NCBI GenBank assembly: GCA_035711805.1
Contig: DASTBV010000059.1
Location: forward strand, 12,902 to 76,901
DNA from: Gp6-AA40 sp035711805
Lineage (GTDB): Bacteria > Acidobacteriota > Vicinamibacteria > Vicinamibacterales > UBA2999
Length of the DNA stretch: 64,000 nucleotides
Reading direction: 5' to 3'
Under the pieces are notes generated by a model. It saw only the letters and a program-made list of their open reading frames with translations. It had not been told where the DNA came from and did no database searches. Shown piece after piece: positions 30,971-39,952 of this stretch. Made by a program: the position numbers and the translations under genes. Positions within the stretch are counted from its first letter, which is position 1, and each line of letters opens with the position of its first letter.

Positions 30971-31807
30971 TTTCGGCGCGACAAGATGCTGCGACGACTG
31001 CTCGTTCTCGTTGCAGATGAACTCGATCAGCTCGCCGTCCGGATACAACCGCCAGTTCACGCGGACCGTTACCGGCTTCGTGTAGAACGTCGGATCGTCA
31101 ACGGTGACGTCGATTTCGATCCGGCCGTAGTTCACGCGGCGGAAGCGCTCGGTGATCTTCGAGGTGCTGCCGAACGGCGTGCCATTCACATCCAGCCAGC
31201 CGTCGTCTCGAAGGCCGGTCGTCTCGACGACGAGCTCGTCGCCGTTCCAGCGGCCGACCGAGTAGCCGTACCAGAACGGATTCGGGTCGTTGGCCGGCAG
31301 CGTCCGGCCGTCCGTGAAGAGCCAGCGGAGGCCGTAGTTCGCCTCGTACGCAATCACCACGACGTCCTTCGTATGAACGATCTTCCGCGGCTGCGAATGC
31401 GTATGCAGCTGCATGAAGCCCATCGGCAGACAATGCGCATCGGGGTTGTCCATACTGTTGCGCGACATGCGGGACTTCTTCAGCGCTGCGGCAGCCGGCG
31501 TCAGCGGCAGGCCTTCCTTGATGTTGCGTCCGATGTCGACGAAGGTCGCGACGGGGGGACCGTCGTTTTTCAGCGAGGGAAGAAAGGGACCGCCGAGTCT
31601 TCCGCTGGGTGGAATCCGGCTCTCCCACACGCCCGAAAAGTCCGGTTTGCCGTTCGGCAGTCGCGGCGCCGGCGCGTCGAGGTTCGGCCGGCCATCGGCT
31701 CCGCGTGGCACATCCGGTGGAATAAACAGCGGCCACTGCGCCGACACGTTGACCACCGCAACGATCACCAGGACACCCAGCACGCACGCAGAACGGGCTA
31801 TCGCCAT
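30968..31807 (-). CDS. Secreted protein of the GxSIGxWxGD family
   Basis: A 279-residue protein with signal SACVLGVLVIVAVVNVSAQ. Shared motifs: NLDAPAPRLPNGKPDFSGVWE, CLPMGFMQLH, FTDGRTLP, GYSVGRWNGDELVVETTGL and DDPTFYTKPV. It overlaps the upstream membrane protein gene by ten bases, so it is co-translated with the YfhO-like protein, unlike its paralogues. Function unknown. Confidence 0.82.
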   Translation of the reverse strand: MAIARSACVLGVLVIVAVVNVSAQWPLFIPPDVPRGADGRPNLDAPAPRLPNGKPDFSGVWESRIPPSGRLGGPFLPSLKNDGPPVATFVDIGRNIKEGLPLTPAAAALKKSRMSRNSMDNPDAHCLPMGFMQLHTHSQPRKIVHTKDVVVIAYEANYGLRWLFTDGRTLPANDPNPFWYGYSVGRWNGDELVVETTGLRDDGWLDVNGTPFGSTSKITERFRRVNYGRIEIDVTVDDPTFYTKPVTVRVNWRLYPDGELIEFICNENEQSSQHLVAPK

Positions 31808-33702
31808 CCAGCAGACTGTAGCGCAGTCCGGCTTCGGCGTTCTGCGATCAGCCAGATGACGAGCGTCAGCACGGACACTCCCGCGCCCAACCAGAAGGAC
31901 CGCATGTCGACGCGCAGCTCGATGCGATGCTGCCCGGCGGACACCGGCACGCCAGTAAACGCCAGGTTGACCTTCAGGCGCCCGATCCGCCGGCCGTCAA
32001 CCCATCCACGCCTGTCGCGATAATACGTTTCACTGAAAAAAACGATGCCGTCTTGAGGGGCAGTGACCTCCACGATCATGCCGCCGTCGAACCGATCCTG
32101 GTCGTGCACGGTGACGGGGACCGGCGGGCCGCATCCGCCGGCGCCGAGCAGCTGCTCGGACTTCGGCTCGACGAATGCGGGCATGGCTGCCGGCGAGTGT
32201 CTGAGCATCCGGTTGGGGCGGTCGATCCCTTGCGTGTCTTCGACGAGGGGATGGTCGACGATCGCCGCCACGTTCGCTGGAGAGCGGTCGACCAGGTTGT
32301 ATTCCCACGTGCGATCGGCGATGTCGCGGTGCGGCGCCAGCCGCAGCTCTGATTCCGCGCGCGCCCTGTCGGCGTCGGCGATTCCGAACGGCCATCGGAC
32401 GTTGATGATGAGATGCGGCTGCAGCGCGAGGTTCGCGTCGTAGCTGCTGTGCCGAAGGCGGTACTCCAGCTCGTTCCGTCCGACCGGCTGCGGCGCGCAG
32501 GTCCAGAACGCACGCGGCGCCGGAACGAGACTGCGATAGATGCCGATGCCGTTGTGTGCGCTGATCAACGACCATCGCTGGCCGTTCGGCGGATCGCACG
32601 CGACGAGATACTCGACGCCCAGCAGCGCCAGCAGATCCATGCGGATCGGCCCGCTCGCCGCTTCCGGTATGCCTTCGAAGGTCGGCCGCGGCCGCTCCGT
32701 GGGCCCGCGTACCAGGTGCGAGAACCGGGCGTAATCAGCGCGGAAGACCCCTCCGGATCCACCCACGCCGGGAATGCCCAACGCGACGAAATCGCCGCCG
32801 TCTATCGCGCGATCGCAGGTCGAGAGGACCCGTCCACCCCCTGCGAGTGAACGCAGCGCTGCCGCAAGTGCGGGATGAGGCGGGGTTCGCCCGGTTCCCA
32901 CGGGGGTCGGCGACGGCACGTCGGCGGACAGATCGCCACCTGTCGTCATCCGGAACCGAGCCGTCGGCACGATCTGCGCTGCCGTGAGGCCGACCGCCAG
33001 AGCGGCAAGCACGATCGGCTGAACGAGCAGATGCCGCCGATGCTCGGCGCGATTCGGCTGCCAGATCGCCGCGAACAGATAGGAGCCGGCGACAGTCGCC
33101 AGCACGTAAGTCGGCTTCAACGCGGACGCAAGCACGCTGAGCGCGACCACCACGACCAGACCGGGATGCGGCAGCCACCTGGTCAACTCCGCCGAACGGA
33201 GCGAAAACACGGCAATCAGTGGAAGCCACGCCAACCCATAGACGTCGAGCGGCGAGTCACGCACTTCGAACGGGACGAAGAGGCGGCCGCCGATAACCGC
33301 ACCGCTGGCCAGCGCCGACACGGATCGGCGGGCGCCAAGGGCGCGCGCGGCAAAATACGTCCCGGCTCCAGCCAACCACGTGTGCAGCGCAAGGCTGAGC
33401 GGAAAAAAGAGGGTCAGCGGCAGGAACCGCAGCAGCATGTGCGGTGGGTACAGCGAGAGCGTCTCGGCATTCGCGAGGTGCGGGCGGCCTCCGAATTGAT
33501 ACGGGTTCCACAGCGGCAGCGTCCCCTCGGTCCATGCCGCCCGATTCACGATTTCCCAGTTCATCGCGATGCGGGCGAACGCTCCAGGCGCCGCGGCACG
33601 CTCGGTCTCGTAGCGGACGGGAATCAGGACGACCAGCAGCAGGACCGTCAGAAGGACAACGTCGCGTGCGGTGATCGTCCGGATCGCGGACGTGCTCGTC
33701 AC
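31798..33702 (-). CDS. YfhO-like polytopic membrane protein
   Basis: A 634-residue protein from GTG 33702, whose GTGA overlaps the stop of the upstream gene. Eight or more helices lie in residues 10-330, including the YfhO-like opening WEIVNRAAWTEGTLPLWNPYQFGGRPHLAN with FFPLSLALHTWLAGAGTYFAARALG. A soluble domain of about 280 residues follows (VLSTCDRAIDGGDFVALGIPG; EYLVACDPPNGQRW) and one terminal helix. YfhO-type proteins act in envelope glycan transfer; a lipid-linked sugar donor is likely, but the acceptor is unknown. Confidence 0.82.
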   Translation of the reverse strand: MTSTSAIRTITARDVVLLTVLLLVVLIPVRYETERAAAPGAFARIAMNWEIVNRAAWTEGTLPLWNPYQFGGRPHLANAETLSLYPPHMLLRFLPLTLFFPLSLALHTWLAGAGTYFAARALGARRSVSALASGAVIGGRLFVPFEVRDSPLDVYGLAWLPLIAVFSLRSAELTRWLPHPGLVVVVALSVLASALKPTYVLATVAGSYLFAAIWQPNRAEHRRHLLVQPIVLAALAVGLTAAQIVPTARFRMTTGGDLSADVPSPTPVGTGRTPPHPALAAALRSLAGGGRVLSTCDRAIDGGDFVALGIPGVGGSGGVFRADYARFSHLVRGPTERPRPTFEGIPEAASGPIRMDLLALLGVEYLVACDPPNGQRWSLISAHNGIGIYRSLVPAPRAFWTCAPQPVGRNELEYRLRHSSYDANLALQPHLIINVRWPFGIADADRARAESELRLAPHRDIADRTWEYNLVDRSPANVAAIVDHPLVEDTQGIDRPNRMLRHSPAAMPAFVEPKSEQLLGAGGCGPPVPVTVHDQDRFDGGMIVEVTAPQDGIVFFSETYYRDRRGWVDGRRIGRLKVNLAFTGVPVSAGQHRIELRVDMRSFWLGAGVSVLTLVIWLIAERRSRTALQSAGWR

Positions 33703-34904
33703 GACGACGATGCCTGCTCGTGCAGGCGCGGGCGCAAAGGCCGGATCAACAGCAAGGCGATAAGGAGCAGCGACAGCGTGGTCAGCCGCACGCCCCACAG
33801 CGCCAGGAACTGCCATGGGGGCGGGGTGTCGGAGATGATCCCATAGAGCGGGAACCAGTCCTGGAAGTACAGGTCCTGGTCCATGCGCTGGAACGGCCGC
33901 TGGGTGATGACCGTCACGAAGGTGACTGCCGCCGCGATCAGGGTTTCGGGAAGAGGCACTCGCTCGGAGTACTGTGCGAAAAGGATCAGAGTAACGGGAA
34001 GCGCAAAGACGAGATAGCGCCAGACATCCAGATTGCCAAGCGCCGTGAGAGCCACGATCAGCAGCAGGTAGCTCGCCAGTTCCGGTTGCTCCCGCAGCCG
34101 GCGCCCGCACCAACGGGGTTGAAGAACCAGGAGTGCGCTGATGCCACCGAAGACGGTGACCGTGAAGTAGGCAAACGCCCCGAGGAACGCCGGGTGGCGC
34201 CAGAGCGCGATGTTGCCGAGCGCGTCGTTCGCAGAGAGCACGCCTTCGGAGTAGGTGTACCAGCGCACCCAGAGGCCGACGGCCACGCCGGGCAGATACC
34301 ATGCCGAGTCAGGCCACAGACGGCCGCGGCGGAACGAGCGATGCAGGCCGCACAGCACGACGACGATCCCGAACTCGCGCGAGGCCATGGCCAGCATGCC
34401 CGCGACGCCGGCGAGCGCGTGGCGATCGGTCATCACGAAGTAGACGCCCGCCGTCACCAGCGCCAGCACGCCGAGGTCGATCTGCACCGGGTAGTAGGCG
34501 AACATCTTCGACGTCGCAACACACAGCGCCAGGTTGGCCACGACCAGCGCTTTGACGCGCATGCGAGCGCCGTACGCGTCGAGGATCAGGACACTGAACA
34601 GATACAGCGTGAACGCATACAGCACGTTCATCACCTGGAAGCTTGGAATGACGTCGAGCCCGAGCGCGTGCGGGACGCGAGTCAACACCGGCAGCAGCGG
34701 CCGTGTGCGCGTGATCTCCGAGGCGTGGTCCAACCCCTCCGCCATCAGTCTCGCGTAGCCGCGACCGTCCCATCCGAGGCCGTCGCCCGCGACAATCCGT
34801 CCGGACGTCATGACAGCCATCTGGAAGATGAGCACTCCGGCTGCCGCCAGGCCTGCGTGCGCGAAGAGGCGGCTGCCGACTGTCGAATCTGAACGAGCGT
34901 TCAT
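33699..34904 (-). CDS. Polytopic membrane protein, GT-C-like
   Basis: A 401-residue protein with about ten helices. Acidic residues in the first outer loop (GDGLGWDGRGYARLM, near residue 42) are placed like the catalytic Asp of GT-C glycosyltransferases. ATG 34904 is preferred to GTG 34913. It overlaps the YfhO-like gene by four bases, giving a three-gene envelope operon. A polyprenyl-phosphate-sugar transferase role is inference. Confidence 0.72.
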   Translation of the reverse strand: MNARSDSTVGSRLFAHAGLAAAGVLIFQMAVMTSGRIVAGDGLGWDGRGYARLMAEGLDHASEITRTRPLLPVLTRVPHALGLDVIPSFQVMNVLYAFTLYLFSVLILDAYGARMRVKALVVANLALCVATSKMFAYYPVQIDLGVLALVTAGVYFVMTDRHALAGVAGMLAMASREFGIVVVLCGLHRSFRRGRLWPDSAWYLPGVAVGLWVRWYTYSEGVLSANDALGNIALWRHPAFLGAFAYFTVTVFGGISALLVLQPRWCGRRLREQPELASYLLLIVALTALGNLDVWRYLVFALPVTLILFAQYSERVPLPETLIAAAVTFVTVITQRPFQRMDQDLYFQDWFPLYGIISDTPPPWQFLALWGVRLTTLSLLLIALLLIRPLRPRLHEQASSS

Positions 34905-34948
34905 CGACTGCACCGCCCCGGGCGTGGTCGAGGGGGGCGGTTCAAGAC

Positions 34949-34954
34949 TATCAT
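34949..34954 (+). promoter_or_regulatory. Candidate -10 box (TATCAT) of a leaderless transcript
   Basis: TATCAT nine bases before ATG 34964, no Shine-Dalgarno sequence between. Confidence 0.4.
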
Positions 34955-34963
34955 CGACCGCTC

Positions 34964-35905
34964 ATGCCGACGTCGAGCGACCTGGCCGACAGGTATCGCG
35001 GCGCACTGCTCGGACTTGCTGTCGGTGACGCCCTCGGCACGACGCTGGAGTTCGCGGCGCGCGACACGCGGCTGCCGGTGACCGGCATGACGGGCGGCGG
35101 GCCGTTCTACCTGACGCCGGGCCAGTGGACGGATGACACCTCGATGGCGGTGTGCCTGGCGGAGAGCCTCATCGAGTGCGACGTGTTCGATCCCGCGGAT
35201 CAGATGCGGCGATACCTCCGCTGGCTGCGCCATGGGTACAACAGCAGCACCGGCGAATGTTTCGATATCGGCCGGACGACTCGCGACGCCCTTGACCGCT
35301 TTGAGCGTCAGGGTATTGCGTATGCCGGAAGCGGCAGTCCGGCAACGGCGGGAAACGGATCGCTGATGCGACTCGCCCCAGTCGCGCTCAGATATCGCCC
35401 CGACCTGGCTGAGGTGGTTGCGCGAGCGGCGGACAGTTCGCGGACAACGCACGCAGCGGCAGAGGCTGTGGACGGGTGCCGTTACTTCGCCGCGCTGCTC
35501 GTGGCGGCGTTGTCCGGCGACTCGCGCGACCAATTGCTCGGCCCTGATGTGTGCCTCCCGTCCTTCCAGGGAGTCGCGTCGCTTTCCCCCGCCATCGCTG
35601 TGGTTGCTGCCGGCTCGTTCAAGGAGAAAGAGCGGCCTCAGATCTCGTCGAGCGGCTATGTCGTGCACACGCTCGAAGCGGCTCTCTGGTCGTTTTTCCG
35701 CTCGCGCTCGTTCCGCGACGGCGCGCTGCTTGCCGTCAATCTTGCCGGCGACGCCGACACGGTTGGCGCCGTCTACGGCCAGTTGGCCGGCGCCTTTTAC
35801 GGTGCGCGGGCGATTCCGGCGGAGTGGCTCGCACCGTTGACGCGGCGCGATTACATCGCGACGCTTGCCGATCGTCTGCTCGAAAAAGCCACGAGCGCCT
35901 CATAG
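34964..35905 (+). CDS. ADP-ribosylglycohydrolase family protein
   Basis: A 313-residue protein of the DraG/ARH fold: YRGALLGLAVGDALGTTLEF at the start, first metal site QWTDDTSMAVCLAESL, and second metal site LAGDADTVGAVYGQLAGAFYG (about 260-280). These bind two magnesium ions and cleave ADP-ribose from protein or nucleic acid. No ADP-ribosyltransferase gene is nearby, so the target is unknown. The next gene follows after 24 bases in the same direction. Confidence 0.95.
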   Translation: MPTSSDLADRYRGALLGLAVGDALGTTLEFAARDTRLPVTGMTGGGPFYLTPGQWTDDTSMAVCLAESLIECDVFDPADQMRRYLRWLRHGYNSSTGECFDIGRTTRDALDRFERQGIAYAGSGSPATAGNGSLMRLAPVALRYRPDLAEVVARAADSSRTTHAAAEAVDGCRYFAALLVAALSGDSRDQLLGPDVCLPSFQGVASLSPAIAVVAAGSFKEKERPQISSSGYVVHTLEAALWSFFRSRSFRDGALLAVNLAGDADTVGAVYGQLAGAFYGARAIPAEWLAPLTRRDYIATLADRLLEKATSAS

Positions 35906-35929
35906 AAACGCGGAGAGACGAACTGCATT

Positions 35930-37498
35930 ATGCCTACTGTCCGTGAAGCGACGCACTGTCTGATGCGCGAGCTCGGGTTGACGACGATCTTCGGCAACCC
36001 GGGATCGACCGAGCTGCCGCTCTTCCGCGACTTCCCCGCCGACTTCCGCTACGTTCTCGGCCTGCAGGAATCGGTTGTCGTCGGCATGGCCGACGGCTAT
36101 GCGCAGGCCACCGCGAACGCGGCGCTCGTCAACCTGCACTCGGCGGCCGGCGTGGGTCACGCGATGGGGAACATCTTCACGGCGTATCGCAATCGCACGC
36201 CGATGGTCATCACCGCCGGTCAGCAGGCGCGGTCGATCCTGCCGTACGAGCCGTTCCTCTTCGCCACCGATGCCGCAAAGCTGCCCGAACCCTACGTGAA
36301 GTGGGCGGTCGAGCCGGCGCGCGGCGAGGACGTGCCGCTCGCCATCGCACGCGCCTACTACCTCGCGATGCAGGAGCCGTGCGGCCCGACCTTTGTGTCG
36401 ATCCCGGTGGACGATTGGGATCGGCCGACGGACGCCATCGCACCACGCACCGTCAGCCGCGCGCTCCATCCGGATCCGGCACTCGCGGCCGAGATCGCGG
36501 CAGCGCTCGATCGCAGCGAGCGCCCGGTCTTTGTCGTCGGCTTCGGTGTCGACCGGAACGGCGCGTGGGATGACGTGGTGGCCCTCGCGGAGCGGCATCA
36601 GGCGCCTGTGTGGGTCAGCCCGATGTCGTCGCGGTGCAGTTTCCCCGAGCGGCATCCACTGTTTGCCGGATTCCTCCCGCCGATGCGCGAGCAGATCGTG
36701 ACGCTTCTCGACGGTCACGATCTGATCGTCGCGCTCGGCGCGCCCGTCTTCACGTATCACATCGAAGGATTCGGTCCGCACATTCCAGCGGGTGCGTCGC
36801 TCGTACAGATCATCGATGTTCCGGACGTCGCCGCATGGACGCCGCTCGGTACCGCGCTCGTCTGCAACGTTCGCTTCGGCATCTCGGCAATCCTCGAGCG
36901 CTCGTCGCCGCCGCGCCGGGCCGCGCCGAAGGGCCGCAGCGCTCCACCGCGCGTGAACGCCGACGCCGGCCTGACGATGGCCTTCCTGATGCAGACGCTT
37001 GCGGACGAGCGTCCAGCCGACAGCGTCATCGTCGAGGAATCACCGTCGAGCCGGCGGACGATGCAGGCGTATCTGCCGATTGAGCGGCCCAACAGTTTCT
37101 TCACGTGCGCGAGCGGGGGGCTCGGGCACAGCATGCCGGCGGCGGTGGGTATCGCGCTGGCCAAGTCGGCGAATCAGCGCATCATCGGGATCTTCGGCGA
37201 CGGCTCGGCGATGTATTCGATTCAGGCGTTGTGGTCGGCCGCGGATCTCAAGCTGCCGATGACGATCGTCATCGTCAACAACGGCGGCTATGCGGCATTG
37301 AGCGAGTTCACCGCCCACTTCAACATCAAGCAGTTGATCGGGACGAAGCTTCCAGGGTTGGATTTCGTGGGGCTGGCGAACGCGATGGGATGCACCGGCG
37401 CGCGCGTCGAACGCGCGCCGGATCTCGCCCCGGCGCTGCGTGAAGCGTTGCAGTCGCCGGGACCGTTTCTGCTCGACGTGGCGGTCGCCACCCCTTAA
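35930..37498 (+). CDS. mdlC: Benzoylformate decarboxylase-like thiamine-diphosphate enzyme
   Basis: A 522-residue ThDP-dependent decarboxylase. Compared with Pseudomonas benzoylformate decarboxylase, the active-site residues fall at the same numbers: Ser26 (GNPGSTELP), Glu47 (LQESVV) and His70 (NLHSAAG), and the later active-site His is kept in GAPVFTYHIEGFG. The ThDP-binding motif is GDGSAMYSIQALWSAADLKLP with NNGG. Predicted reaction: decarboxylation of a 2-oxo acid to an aldehyde, with benzoylformate as the family substrate. No other mandelate-pathway gene lies nearby, so the physiological substrate could differ. Confidence 0.9.
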   Translation: MPTVREATHCLMRELGLTTIFGNPGSTELPLFRDFPADFRYVLGLQESVVVGMADGYAQATANAALVNLHSAAGVGHAMGNIFTAYRNRTPMVITAGQQARSILPYEPFLFATDAAKLPEPYVKWAVEPARGEDVPLAIARAYYLAMQEPCGPTFVSIPVDDWDRPTDAIAPRTVSRALHPDPALAAEIAAALDRSERPVFVVGFGVDRNGAWDDVVALAERHQAPVWVSPMSSRCSFPERHPLFAGFLPPMREQIVTLLDGHDLIVALGAPVFTYHIEGFGPHIPAGASLVQIIDVPDVAAWTPLGTALVCNVRFGISAILERSSPPRRAAPKGRSAPPRVNADAGLTMAFLMQTLADERPADSVIVEESPSSRRTMQAYLPIERPNSFFTCASGGLGHSMPAAVGIALAKSANQRIIGIFGDGSAMYSIQALWSAADLKLPMTIVIVNNGGYAALSEFTAHFNIKQLIGTKLPGLDFVGLANAMGCTGARVERAPDLAPALREALQSPGPFLLDVAVATP

Positions 37499-37588
37499 AC
37501 CGCAAAGGACGCGAAGGTCGCAAAGAACGCGAAGAGTACCAGTGTATTCTTCGCGAGCTTCGCGCTCTTCGCGCCCTTCGTGGTTTAA
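37495..37588. repeat. Tandem-word palindrome W4 (GCAAAGGACGCGAAG type)
   Basis: Outer arms TTAAACC and GGTTTAA enclose words of the type CGCGAAGG and CTTCGCG in opposite directions. It spans the gap between two convergent genes, contains the TAA stop of the decarboxylase, and can act as a two-way terminator. Confidence 0.82.
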
Positions 37589-37593
37589 CAGTC

Positions 37594-38451
37594 TCAGGCG
37601 AGCGCGGTCTTATACAGCGCCAGCAGGCGCGTCCACGCCCGCTCCGCCTCTTTCTCGTTGTAGACCTGCGAATCGGGCGGGCACCAGCCGTGCGCCGCGG
37701 GATACACCTCGATCTCCGCGGGGATTTTCGCCGCGGAGAACGTCGCCTTCATTACGTCCTTGTCCATCGGCCGACCCTTGTCGTCGTTCTCTGCAATGGC
37801 GATAAGGAATGACGCCTTCGTCTTCGCCGCCAGCAGGTGCGGACTGTTGGGGTCGCCTTCTTTGCCGACGAGATTGCCGCCATGGAACGAGGCGACTGCC
37901 CCGACGCGATCGGGAACGGCGGACGCCGTATGGAACGTCATCGGACCGCCCATGCAATAGCCCTGCGTGCCGATCTTGCGGTTCTTGTTCACCTGCGGCT
38001 GCGCATCGAGCCACGCGATGAACGCTCTGGCGTCCGTCATGTCCGTGGCCTGACTCATGCCCTTCCTGAACGCGAACATCTCCTTGATGTTCGACGCGCC
38101 GGTGGCGTTCGTCTTGCCTACCCGATAGAAGGGATTCGGCACCAGGACGGCGTACCCTTGCTGCGCGAGGCGCTTCGCCATGTTCCGCATCGCGGGCCGC
38201 AGGCCGAAGATGTCCGGCCACAGCAGCACCGCGGCTGCCGAACCCTTCGCCGGATGCACGAAGTAGCTGTCCGCCGAGCCGTCAGGAGTCTTGATGTCGA
38301 CGTCCCGTTCGGTGACGTCCTGCGCATTCGCGACTTCCGGCAGGACCAACGACACGCCGGCGGCAACCAGCACGCCGAACTGCCGGCGCGTGATCAGCCC
38401 TCTGGCCTCGTACTCTTTGACGCTTTCTGCAAAATGGTCTTTATCGCACAT
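37594..38451 (-). CDS. Dienelactone hydrolase family protein, Tat-exported
   Basis: A 285-residue alpha/beta hydrolase. The N-terminus ITRRQFGVLVAAGVSLVLPEVANAQ is a twin-arginine signal preceded by about 20 residues. Nucleophile Cys166 in GYCMGG, Asp223 or 224 in AENDDKGRP and His254 in PAAHGW form the dienelactone hydrolase triad. WPDIFGLRPAMRNMAKRLAQQGYAVLVPNPFYR is the oxyanion region. Substrate in the periplasm unknown. Its promoter region holds a REP and faces the NHL gene. Confidence 0.93.
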   Translation of the reverse strand: MCDKDHFAESVKEYEARGLITRRQFGVLVAAGVSLVLPEVANAQDVTERDVDIKTPDGSADSYFVHPAKGSAAAVLLWPDIFGLRPAMRNMAKRLAQQGYAVLVPNPFYRVGKTNATGASNIKEMFAFRKGMSQATDMTDARAFIAWLDAQPQVNKNRKIGTQGYCMGGPMTFHTASAVPDRVGAVASFHGGNLVGKEGDPNSPHLLAAKTKASFLIAIAENDDKGRPMDKDVMKATFSAAKIPAEIEVYPAAHGWCPPDSQVYNEKEAERAWTRLLALYKTALA

Positions 38452-38463
38452 GTCTGCTCCTGG

Positions 38464-38486
38464 GTCCGCCCGAAGGCGGACACTAC
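38464..38486 (-). repeat. GTAG-headed REP, subfamily A
   Basis: Minus-strand GTAG head, stem GTCCGCC, loop TTCG, stem GGCGGAC. Unusual place: within the 5' leader or promoter of the dienelactone hydrolase gene, between divergent starts. Confidence 0.82.
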
Positions 38487-38565
38487 GTCACTCCCGGATG
38501 AACCAGAGCGTATTTTTCGTGGGTCAATACATACACCAAACAGCCCGCGTCGTGCGCAGTTCCGT

Positions 38566-38571
38566 TAGAAT
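38566..38571 (+). promoter_or_regulatory. Candidate -10 box (TAGAAT) of a leaderless transcript
   Basis: TAGAAT seven bases before ATG 38579, no ribosome binding site between. Confidence 0.5.
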
Positions 38572-38578
38572 CCCGGCC

Positions 38579-39550
38579 ATGAAGAAGATCGCCGGACTGC
38601 TCTTCGTCACTGCGGTCGTCCTGACGCCCGCAGCGGCCGCGACCGATTTCACTGCCGTCGCCGACTGGCTGAAACTGCCTGAGGGGCGGGCGAACCTGGG
38701 CAACATGCACGGCGACGTGGCGGTCAGCTCCGCGGGCGAGGTGTATGTGAGCGTCCAGGATCCGGCGGCCGGGCTGCAGGTCTATGCCGCCGACGGAAGG
38801 TTCCTGCGCAACGTGCCCAACGCGCCGAGCGATTTCCACGGCTTCGTCATCCGGAAGCAGGCCGACGGCGAGTTCATCTACGGCGCGACGATGCGCGGAC
38901 AGACGGTGGTCAAGATGCGCCTGGACGGCGGCATCGTCATGACGATCGGCTCGGCGCAGATTCCGGATCAATTCAAAATCAAGAACGCGCGCAGCGGTCA
39001 ACTCGCGCTGCTGCTGACCGGGCTGGACGTGGCGCCGAACGGCGACATCTACGTCGCCGACGGGTACGCGAGCGATTTCATCCACCGCTTCGATCGCAGC
39101 GGCAGGTACCTCTCGTCGTTCGGCGGCAAGGCGGCGCCGTACAGCTTCAACACGCTGCACAAGCTGGCGATCGATACGCGCTTCGAGCCGGCACGCATCA
39201 TCGCCGTCGATCGCGCGAACAATCGGGTGGTGCACATGTCGCTGGCCGGCGAGTTCCTTGGTGTGGTTGCGAAGGATCTGCTGCTGCCGGCGGCGGTGGC
39301 GATCAGCGGCGACCATGCGGTGATCGGCGAGCTGACCGGTCGCGTCACGCTCCTCGACAAATCAGGCGCCGTCGCCGCGCGCGTCGGGACCAACACCGAG
39401 CAGGGTGTCGGCACGAACAAGATTCCGCCGGCACAGTGGAAGACAGGACTCGTGCTCGCGCCGCACGGCGTGGCGCTGAACGACAAGGGCGATCTATTCG
39501 TCGCCGAGTTCAACGCGTTCGGCCGGGTACATCGGTTCAATCGGCCGTAG
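38579..39550 (+). CDS. Secreted NHL-repeat propeller protein
   Basis: A 323-residue protein with signal MKKIAGLLFVTAVVLTPAAAA. NHL blades are visible as DVAVSSAGEVYVSVQDPAAGLQVYAADGRFL, LDVAPNGDIYVADGYASDFIHRFDRSGRYL, LAIDTRFEPARIIAVDRANNRVVHMSLAGEFL and GVALNDKGDLFVAEFNAFGRVHRF. This six-bladed fold resembles peptidyl-glycine lyase and smp-30-like enzymes; a lyase or binding role is possible. No metal ligands could be assigned by eye. Confidence 0.88.
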   Translation: MKKIAGLLFVTAVVLTPAAAATDFTAVADWLKLPEGRANLGNMHGDVAVSSAGEVYVSVQDPAAGLQVYAADGRFLRNVPNAPSDFHGFVIRKQADGEFIYGATMRGQTVVKMRLDGGIVMTIGSAQIPDQFKIKNARSGQLALLLTGLDVAPNGDIYVADGYASDFIHRFDRSGRYLSSFGGKAAPYSFNTLHKLAIDTRFEPARIIAVDRANNRVVHMSLAGEFLGVVAKDLLLPAAVAISGDHAVIGELTGRVTLLDKSGAVAARVGTNTEQGVGTNKIPPAQWKTGLVLAPHGVALNDKGDLFVAEFNAFGRVHRFNRP

Positions 39551-39576
39551 ACCAAGCGGCCGCGTCGACACGATCG

Positions 39577-39597
39577 ACGATGGCGAGAGGCCATCGT
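39577..39597. terminator. Hairpin downstream of the NHL gene
   Basis: ACGATGGC, loop GAGAG, GCCATCGT: an eight-base perfect stem 27 bases after the stop. There is no T-run, so its use as an intrinsic terminator is uncertain. Confidence 0.35.
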
Positions 39598-39705
39598 ACG
39601 GCATTCCGTGTCTCGAATCCCTCAGTATTGCGCCGCCGGTTTTGATACGTTTCCGCCTGCTGATCGAGAGTGGATGAGCGATCGTTCATTCACGCAGGAG
39701 GGACG

Positions 39706-39936
39706 ATGAAGACACTCAAGAAGCTGGTCGCCGCGGCGTTTTGCCTCGGCGCTGCCGCGCTCGGCGACAGGTCGGCGCAAGCAGATCCGCTCGACTGCAG
39801 CTACTTAATCAACGCCTGCGGCGACGGGGGCGGCACTGCGTACCCATTGGGAGAGGGCTGCCAATATGGACCCGACAAGAATCTATGCGTTATGTGCTGC
39901 GACGTGGGCGGCACCCAGTGTTACTACTGCACCTAG
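39706..39936 (+). CDS. Small secreted eight-cysteine peptide
   Basis: A 76-residue protein; GCAGGAGGG precedes ATG 39706. Signal KKLVAAAFCLGAAALGDRSAQA is cut near residue 26. The mature peptide of about 50 residues has eight cysteines (31, 38, 52, 61, 64, 65, 72, 75), enough for four disulfides or two metal sites, and many glycines (NACGDGGGTAYPLGEGCQYG; LCVMCCDVGG). I recognise no family. The TIGR03435 gene begins 17 bases on. Possible roles are a toxin-like, adhesion or metal-binding peptide; none is shown. Confidence 0.78.
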   Translation: MKTLKKLVAAAFCLGAAALGDRSAQADPLDCSYLINACGDGGGTAYPLGEGCQYGPDKNLCVMCCDVGGTQCYYCT

Positions 39937-39952
39937 ACGTCATCGGCTTGTG

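Noticed and set aside
35930..37498. A mandelate degradation cluster around the benzoylformate decarboxylase-like gene
   Set aside because: No mandelate racemase, mandelate dehydrogenase or benzaldehyde dehydrogenase is present in the window.
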